DNA of 64,000 nt from Mycoplasmoides fastidiosum (GTDB lineage Bacteria > Bacillota_I > Bacilli_A > Mycoplasmatales > Mycoplasmoidaceae), in contig NZ_CP101809.1 in assembly GCF_024498275.1 (NCBI RefSeq), positions 1,054,001-1,118,000 of the forward strand, read 5' to 3'. Made by a program: the position numbers and the translations under genes. Under the pieces are notes generated by a model. The model did not search any database. It saw only the letters and a program-made list of their open reading frames with translations, and was not told where the DNA came from. Positions within the stretch are counted from its first letter, which is position 1. Each line of letters opens with the position of its first letter. This document shows, in pieces, positions 57,954 through 64,000 of the stretch.

Positions 57954-58312
57954 AATTTATTCTCTGAAATAAATTCCTTATGTGTAATATGTATCATTTT
58001 TAAACGCTGTCAGTATCGATTAAAATACTAAGAACGTTAAAACGCAACTTTAATTATACCTAATTAAAAATAGGGGAATGAAAAATTGCTATTAATAAAA
58101 TACAAAAGAATAATATTTTCCAAAAAAATGAGATAAAAAAATTGCTTTTTGAAATCCACTTAATTCTAGGTTGTAAAAAAGCACCAATTAAGGACTTTTT
58201 TAAAATCTTGATTTGATAAACTAAAGTACTAAATCGAAAATTTTTTCAATTTATCATAACTAGTTTATTTGCACACTTGGGTCTGATTTGGTGTATAATT
58301 TATATTCGATAC
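57954..58312. promoter_or_regulatory. Divergent region between pdhA and tRNA-Ser
   Basis: 359 bases without a gene. For the minus strand a TATAAT (58053-58058) gives a leader of about 95 bases in which AGTAT/ATACT and an imperfect outer TTTTAACG/CGTTTAAA stem can form (57994-58042). For the plus strand TTGCAC (58269-58274), 19-base spacer and TATAAT (58294-58299) precede the tRNA. The middle part is AT-rich without recognisable signals. Confidence 0.5.
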
Positions 58313-58402
58313 GGAAGCTTACCCAAGTGGCTAAGGGGGCACCCTGCTAAGGTGTTAGGTGGGATTTCCTGCGCAAGAGTTCGAATCTCTTAGCTTCCGC
58401 CA
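58313..58402 (+). tRNA. trnS: tRNA-Ser(GCT)
   Basis: 90 nt with a long variable arm, as expected for tRNA-Ser. Acceptor GGAAGCT pairs with AGCTTCC, discriminator G and an encoded CCA follow. Anticodon loop CTGCTAA gives anticodon GCT, reading AGC/AGU. A T-loop TTCGAAT is present. TATAAT 14 bases upstream. Confidence 0.96.
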
Positions 58403-58714
58403 TTTTTTGTGCATATATTTAATTTAATCGTCACGAAGTTTTTGTGACGATTTTTTGTTTTTTACTAATGGTTTCCATAATTTTAGACAACATCAACATA
58501 ACAGTTTAAAAATTGGTAGTATTTTAAAAAAAATATAAATAAATCATAATTCTTCTTGGGTTCAAAAACCAGAGGCTATAATAAATTTCAATTTATTAAG
58601 ATGATCTGATGATCTTTTTAAATATTTATTAACTCATTAAAATAAAATTTGCAAAATTACTAAATCAAAACTAGTGAGCAATTTTGCAAAATAAGAGGGA
58701 AAATTAAAATCGAC
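58403..58714 (+). other. Intergenic region after tRNA-Ser
   Basis: 312 bases without a gene: the tRNA terminator is at the start, then AT-rich sequence. AGAGGGAAA at about 58691 is close enough to the ATG of the second lpd gene to serve as a ribosome site. No clear promoter or operator recognised. Confidence 0.5.
58426..58460 (+). terminator. Terminator after tRNA-Ser
   Basis: ATCGTCAC-GAAGTTTTT-GTGACGAT hairpin followed by TTTTTTG. Confidence 0.85.
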
Positions 58715-60109
58715 ATGAAAAAATATGATGTCATTGTAATTGGTGCTGGACCTGGTGGTTATACATTAGCTGTTGATCTAGCCAAAAACAACCTAAAAGT
58801 TGGCTTAATTGAAAAAAACTTTTTAGGTGGAACTTGTGTTAACTACGGGTGTATTCCAACTAAAGCTTTATTAAGCTCTGCTAAAAAAATTAATAATTTG
58901 AAACATTATGCTGATTATGGTATTGATGTTAATGTGCAAAAAATTGATTACACCAAAATCCAAACTAATCGCGCACAATTAAAAGAGAAATTAAATGGTG
59001 CGATTAATGCTACACTAATTGGAGCTAAAGTAGATTTGTTCACAGATGAAGCAACTGTTATTGATGAACATTCTTTACAATTAAAAAGTGGTGAAACTTT
59101 AGAATTTGATAAATTAGTTTTAGCAACTGGAAGTCGTTCTCGCGAACTTGATTTACCTGGTTTTGCAGCTGCACGTCAAGCTGAAGTTTTGAGCACAAGT
59201 AGTTATTTTCTATACTACAACCAACCCCAATTATTTAAATCATTAACTATTATTGGTGGTGGTCCTATTTCTGTAGAATTTGCTTATTTGTATGCGACTT
59301 TAGGAGTTGAAGTAACCATTCTACAAGACATGCCAACAATCATTCCCCAATTTGATGTAAGTGGAATTAAATTGGTTGATGAAATGTTAAAAGACATGGG
59401 AATTAAAATTGTGACTGGTGCCAAAATTTTAGAAATGACTGCTGATTTTCAATTAATTTATGAACATGATGGCCACAAACACCAAATTAAAACCGAAAAA
59501 TACCTAGAAACTGTTGGTCGAATTATCAATGATGAATCATTCACTAACCTAAACTTGGCACGCGATCAACGCAACCGGTTAGTTTTAACTCCTGATTTGA
59601 AAACTAGTTTAGCTCATGTTTATGCTTTAGGTGATGTAACTGCTCAAATTCAATTGTCCAATGTTGCTTACATTCACAGCGGAATTATCGCTCGCTCTAT
59701 TTTGGGTTTAAAATCACGGCCAATTAATTTAAGCAATGTGCCTTATGCACTTTATTTAAGTCCCGAAATTGCTTCTGTTGGAGCTAGTGAACAATTTTTA
59801 CAAAAAACCAAAAAGCCTGAAGAATACCAAGTGGTTGAAATTCCAGCTGCTCAGCTACCTCGTAATCACGCTGAACAACGTTTTAGTCGTGGTTTCTTCA
59901 AATTAATTGTTGATCCGCAAACTCATTTAATTTTAGGAGCTCACATTGGTTTAGATGATGCTTCCATTTTAATTAATGAATTAGCTGTAGCCATGAACAA
60001 TAATTTAACTATCGATGATTTAGCTGCTACAGCTCATACTCATCCAACTTTGTCTGAAGCAATTTATTATGTAACACGTAATTTGTCATTACAATTTGCT
60101 CAAAAATAA
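58715..60109 (+). CDS. Second dihydrolipoamide dehydrogenase-type flavoprotein
   Basis: 464 residues. FAD motif GAGPGGYTLAVDLAK, redox disulphide GGTCVNYGCIPTKALL, NAD-binding IGGGPISVEFAYLYATLG, and C-terminal HTHPTLSEAI with the catalytic His-Glu pair. It is complete and has no tryptophan codon. It is clearly diverged from the operon E3 at 53078 (for example ETVGRIIND in place of VSVGRKINY). Its partner complex is unknown: it could serve the orphan E2 at 30004, a glycine-cleavage-like H protein or another disulphide substrate. Monocistronic with a strong terminator. Confidence 0.88.
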   Translation: MKKYDVIVIGAGPGGYTLAVDLAKNNLKVGLIEKNFLGGTCVNYGCIPTKALLSSAKKINNLKHYADYGIDVNVQKIDYTKIQTNRAQLKEKLNGAINATLIGAKVDLFTDEATVIDEHSLQLKSGETLEFDKLVLATGSRSRELDLPGFAAARQAEVLSTSSYFLYYNQPQLFKSLTIIGGGPISVEFAYLYATLGVEVTILQDMPTIIPQFDVSGIKLVDEMLKDMGIKIVTGAKILEMTADFQLIYEHDGHKHQIKTEKYLETVGRIINDESFTNLNLARDQRNRLVLTPDLKTSLAHVYALGDVTAQIQLSNVAYIHSGIIARSILGLKSRPINLSNVPYALYLSPEIASVGASEQFLQKTKKPEEYQVVEIPAAQLPRNHAEQRFSRGFFKLIVDPQTHLILGAHIGLDDASILINELAVAMNNNLTIDDLAATAHTHPTLSEAIYYVTRNLSLQFAQK

Positions 60110-60125
60110 TTGTTAATTTTATCTG

Positions 60126-60174
60126 ACAACAAAAACCCCCCTGCTCAATTTCAAGCAGGGGGTTTTTGTTGTTG
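60126..60174 (+). terminator. Strong terminator after second lpd gene
   Basis: ACAACAAAAACCCCCCTGCT / AAGCAGGGGGTTTTTGTTG hairpin, the most GC-rich stem of the window, followed by TTG. Confidence 0.9.
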
Positions 60175-60311
60175 ACCTTTTTAAAATGTATTGGATTTTG
60201 GAGTTGATTTTCTAAATCAACAACTAATTAATTTTTTTCTGTTATCATTTATTGAAACTAAATTATTTTTTAGAAAAATCCATAATAGAATAGGAATTTT
60301 TTTCACAATTT

Positions 60312-61670
60312 ATGAAAACAAAAAAAACAAGCGCTGCGTCCAAAGTTGTAATAACTGCAGCCGCAGTTGGTAAAGCAAAGTCTGAAAAAAAACATTTGGA
60401 AGTTGAAGAACTAAGTCCTCTTGCTAAAGTTTTACATTTTAATCCTTCTCAAACTAATGGAAACGAATTGTATCGTAGTCTATTAAACTTAGCATTAAAA
60501 AGTCCTAAAGAACTAGCAGTTGATTTTGATTCCTTTTTAAAAGTTTTGGAAAAACCATTAGGTCTAGAAACTGTGGCAACAGCAGTTTATGCTGCAATTG
60601 AATATGGTAACAATAAAGTGCCATTTTCCATGAAAACCACTAAAGGTTCCAAATTAAAACACGAAGTAACCAACGTGCCAGCTCGATGTAAAAAAGAATG
60701 CAACGAAGCAGTTAATTTGGCATCTGCCCAAACTCAAGCTCGTCGCTGACAAGACATGCCTAATAATTTCTTATATCCTTCCACTTTTGTCGAAGAAATT
60801 AAACGTGCATTAAAAGGTTTGCCAGTCAAAATAAATGTTTTAACTCACAAACAATTACTTGCTAAAAAAATGGAGCTAATTTGTGGTGTCGCTCAAGGTT
60901 CTGATGATGGAGCACGGATTGTAACTTTAGAATACAAAACCAATGCTAAAGCAGAAAAATTAGCCTTAATTGGTAAAGGTGTTTGTTTTGACACTGGTGG
61001 TTATAGTCTTAAAACTGGTGGTCACATGCGGGGCATGAAATTTGACATGTCCGGAGCGGCTGCAGTAGTTGCTGCTGTTCGTGCTTTAGCGGTTAATAAA
61101 GTCAAAACCAATGTTATTGGTGTGGTTGGTTTAGTTGAAAACGTGGTTGACTCCAAATCTTACCGAGTTGATGATGTTTTAACTTCTTATCAAGGTACTA
61201 CTGTAGAAATTGATAATACCGATGCTGAAGGCCGTTTAGTGTTGGCTGACTGTTTAGCTTATGCTTACAAAGATTTAAAAGCTGACAAACTATTAACCAT
61301 TGCTACTTTAACTGGAGCTGTGATTTATGCTTTAGGTAGCACTTTTGCTGGAGCATGATCTAAATTTGATCAAGACTGGGATGCTTTAACAACTGCAGCA
61401 GCTGATGCCGCTGAATTAATCTGACGTTTACCATTCCATAATGATTACATCAGTTTATTAAAAACTAGTCATATTGCTGATATTAAAAACTCCACTAATT
61501 CTCCAAATGCTGGCTCTTCTCGTGCCGCATGTTTCTTACGAGAATTTAGTAGTGACAAACCTTATTACCACTTAGACATTGCTGGTATGGATTCATTTGC
61601 TGATGGCTCTGGTTCTGGTCCATTAGTGCGAACTCTTTACAAACTAGCTGCTAAACCTAAATTAAAATAA
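60312..61670 (+). CDS. pepA: Cytosolic leucyl aminopeptidase (M17)
   Basis: 452-residue M17 zinc/manganese aminopeptidase that trims N-terminal residues from peptides. Catalytic region GKGVCFDTGGYSLKTGGHMR near 221, MKFDMSGAA, and NTDAEGRLVLADCLAYAY near 303 are diagnostic. The N-terminal 160 residues are the divergent regulatory domain. TGA encodes Trp at 60747, 61356 and 61422. Start ATG 60312. Amino acid supply from peptides fits a nutritionally dependent mollicute. Terminator follows. Confidence 0.96.
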
Positions 61671-61690
61671 GTTTAGTAAACCTAAAAAAC

Positions 61691-61728
61691 AACAAAAAAT
61701 CCAACTAACATCGTTGGATTTTTTTATT
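61691..61728 (+). terminator. Terminator after pepA
   Basis: AAATCCAAC-TAACATC-GTTGGATTT hairpin followed by TTTTATT. Confidence 0.8.
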
Positions 61729-61756
61729 GTTATCGAACAAATCTATCCTTCATAAA

Positions 61757-61792
61757 ACAAAAAACATGATCCAAATTTAGATCATGTTTTAA
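61757..61792. terminator. Second hairpin between convergent genes
   Basis: AAAACATGATC-CAAATTTA-GATCATGTTTT inverted repeat, probably the terminator of the minus-strand acetate transporter gene. Confidence 0.75.
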
Positions 61793-61830
61793 TAGTCTGT
61801 TATTAGAATTAATTTTTAATTTAATAAAAA

Positions 61831-62592
61831 TTAATCACCCAATTGAACTGAAGCATCACGGGGTTTCAAGATTGGTTTACCAAATGGTAAAATTGGTTTT
61901 TTGAAAATATTTACCAAAATTACTGCTCATGCAAGATAGAAAGCAGAGAAGCCAGCGGCTAAACCAAACACACCGCCAATAACTTGAAAAGCATTAGCTG
62001 CTCGTAATTTAGCTCTAAAAGCTGTTTGAGTAGCTGCGCCACTTCCAGCAATTGCATCACCAATACCTAAAGTGAAAAAAGCAACAATTAGGGTGAAAAA
62101 GATTAATGAAGTAATAATGTTTTTGTGCATGCTAATGTATAAACTAACAATACAAATAACACCATAAAGAAATAAAAAAACTGCAACAATTGCTCTTATA
62201 AAATTAGGTGCATGTGCTGGTACTCCAGCAGCCGGATTTTTACCAGCAAGAGTGGTGCCATCAAGTGGAGCTAAATTAAGCAATAATTGGAAGGTTCCAT
62301 AAATTAATCAAAAGCCACCAAATGTTGCTAAAATTGATCCGGTTTTTTGGTGGCCATAATGAATTGTTCTTAATCCAGCAATAAACTGGATTGAACCTCC
62401 TAATACAAGTGCGCAAACACTAATAAAAACAATTGCTCAAGCTTCAGTTACTGGGCTTGCAGCAGTTGAAAAGATTCTTAAATTATAAAGCGATAAAAGG
62501 ACTGTGGTAATTGCAAAGCCCATTAATCCTAAGGGTAAATATGCATTCTGCAAATATTTATTTCTTAAAGATTTTTCTTTGTCTAAGGTCAT
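61831..62592 (-). CDS. Acetate transporter, SatP/GPR1-FUN34-YaaH family
   Basis: 253 residues with six hydrophobic segments. The N-terminal YLQNAYLPLGLMGFAITTVLL matches the family's NPAPLGL entry motif in altered form, FGGFWLIYGTF is the conserved second-half signature, and the C-terminal half repeats the pattern around FFTLGIGDAIAG. The family moves acetate, succinate or related short acids. Next to PDH-based acetyl-CoA production it is a plausible exit or entry route for acetate. GAGGAAC precedes the ATG at 62592. Confidence 0.82.
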
Positions 62593-62865
62593 GTTCCTCG
62601 TTTTCTTTTAACTCTAGATTCATCTAGACAATATTAATAAAGATTTTCTTTGCGTATTTTTTAAGAAAAAAACATCTGCTAAGAAACTAAACAAATTTTA
62701 ACAAAAAATTAAGTAATTTTTTTATTGTTCCAAACTGTGTTAATAAAAATTTTTTAGTTTCTGATCTTTGGAACTAAAATCCCGACTATCAGAGAATAGA
62801 TTTCTAAAAAAATTAAAAATATTATAATATTTAATAACTATTTAAATTTTAAATTCACCACTAAA

Positions 62866-64000
62866 ATGAATACAAACAAAACCACTTACATCAAAGCGGA
62901 CTTATGAAAAATTAAACAAAAAATTAATGCTAACAATGTTAGCATTTATCGCCCTAAAACTTTAATTAGTCCTAACTTTGGTTTAATTGATCATCCTGCT
63001 GGCATCTTCTTTGATTCAAAGCACTATCATGTGATTTTTCAGCATAATCCCTTTGAAACAAACCGCAATATTAAGTTCTATTCAATGGCTAAAACCCACA
63101 ATTTCTTCACTTATCAATACCAGTGAATGACTAATTCTCCTAATAGTGATTATGATGAAGCCAGTTGTTTAGGGGGATCCTGTTTTTATTATCAAAACAA
63201 GCAATTAATAATGTATTCAGGTGATGTCAATACCGGTGGTGATATACTTAACAATTGTGTACGAACTTTAGTTTTAGCTAAATTAGATAAAAACGCTAAA
63301 GTTTCTCAAAAACGGTTATTAATGTCTAGTATTAATTTTCACAAAATTATTGCTAGTCAATTCAAAGATCCCTTTGTTTTTGTTCATGAATATAAAGTTT
63401 ATTTTCTAGTGGGAATTGGTACAAATAATAACCGAGCCCAAATTTGGTTATTTTCTTTTGATTTAGAAAATAACAAAATTAATTTTCTTAAGCGATTTGA
63501 AATTACTTCTGCTAGCTGGCGTGCAGTGGAGTGTCCCAATATTATTATTCAAAACGATCAAGTGGCTTTAGTTTTTGGAATGGTCCCTGTACGAACAAGT
63601 AATGATACTAAAGCAACTAGTAGAACTTTTTATACTACTTTTTCCTTATCTGAATTTTTTGACCTTGAAACTAAAATTCAACCAATTAGTAAGTTGCGTC
63701 AATTGGATTATGGTTTTGATTTTTACGGACCCCAAATTTTTAAAGATAAAGACCGGTATTTAATGATTGGTCAAGCAAATTTGCCCGAACAAACCAATTT
63801 CGTTGAAGCTACAGATGGTTGAGCTGGTTGTTTAACCCCAATGAAAAGAGTTCTATTTCAAAACCAGCGGATTTATTTAAAATTATTACCTGATTACATT
63901 GATTTAGTACGACAAAACGAAAATGAGAAATTGTTTTTTAAAACAATTGAAATTCAACCAGGTAAAAGTTTTTATGCAAACTTGTATGATGGAGCTGTGT
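62866..64000 (+). CDS. GH32-family glycosidase-like protein, catalytic Asp replaced (3' end outside window)
   Basis: First 378 residues of a GH32 (sucrose-6-phosphate hydrolase/fructosidase type) protein. LISPNFGLIDHPAGIFF is the equivalent of the WMNDPNG block, but the nucleophile position (Asp of N-D-P-N-G) is His43 and the preceding Asn is Asp42. The FKDP block keeps the transition-state Asp, WRAVECPN has the acid/base Glu222, and GFDFYGPQIF matches the family. Substrate and even activity are uncertain. TATAAT at 62823-62828 is a likely -10 box. No signal peptide, so cytoplasmic. Confidence 0.75.

Noticed and set aside
57812-57997. Open frame overlapping the start of pdhA in another frame
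   Set aside because: It is entirely a shadow of the pdhA N terminus and leader, with no ribosome site.

Overview
The window is AT-rich DNA from a wall-less mollicute, Mycoplasma in the broad sense. Many unmistakable housekeeping genes (mnmG, fusA, rpsG, obg, pdhA, pepA and others) read through in-frame TGA codons exactly where tryptophan is expected, so translation table 4 applies and all CDS boundaries here assume it. Surface lipoproteins with mycoplasma-type lipoboxes, a sialidase, ABC exporters, PTS uptake and no cell-wall genes fit this. I cannot name the species. No rRNA, insertion sequence, phage or CRISPR array was found; there is one tRNA.

Layout. 1-6.6 kb: 3' end of topA, then mnmG overlapping a heterodimeric ABC exporter pair. 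6.6-12.2 kb (minus): an ABC exporter (permease plus ATPase) whose genes overlap those of three secreted or lipid-anchored proteins. 12.4-14.0 kb: rplM-rpsI behind a leader, plus a small unknown gene. 14.1-17.1 kb: ferritin, a small membrane protein and a second ABC-2 permease/ATPase pair. 17.3-21.4 kb (minus): two large lipoproteins, one cut by an in-frame TAA. 21.7-25.0 kb: rpsL-rpsG-fusA. 25.2-29.9 kb: a CvpA-like membrane protein, a LicA-like kinase, a membrane protein and obg. 30.0-34.8 kb: an orphan lipoyl-bearing E2, a substrate-binding-like lipoprotein behind a structured leader, and a tandem PEBP/YbhB protein. 35.1-39.5 kb: a PRD/EIIB-type regulator, an aldo/keto reductase and the mannitol permease MtlA. 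39.9-46.0 kb: ten tandem paralogous lipoprotein genes, one with a nonsense codon. 46.4-48.1 kb: sialidase. 48.2-53.0 kb (minus): a Panacea-domain (DUF4065) gene with a small partner gene (candidate toxin-antitoxin pair), a CPBP protease, lipoate-protein ligase, a HemW-like protein without its cluster cysteines and a DnaQ-like protein. 53.1-58.0 kb (minus): the complete pyruvate dehydrogenase operon pdhABCD. 58.3-64 kb: tRNA-Ser, a second dihydrolipoamide dehydrogenase, leucyl aminopeptidase, a SatP-type acetate transporter and the start of a GH32-family protein.

How it fits together. The metabolic theme is pyruvate to acetyl-CoA to acetate: PDH, LplA to lipoylate it, a second E2 and a second E3, and an acetate transporter. 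Carbohydrate supply is represented by MtlA, the sialidase and the GH32 protein. The other theme is surface variation: the ten-gene lipoprotein array, the nonsense-interrupted lipoprotein genes, and the exporter cassette with three surface proteins. The most novel-looking elements are the lipoprotein array, the Panacea module, the exporter-surface protein cassette and the structured leader near 31.5 kb.
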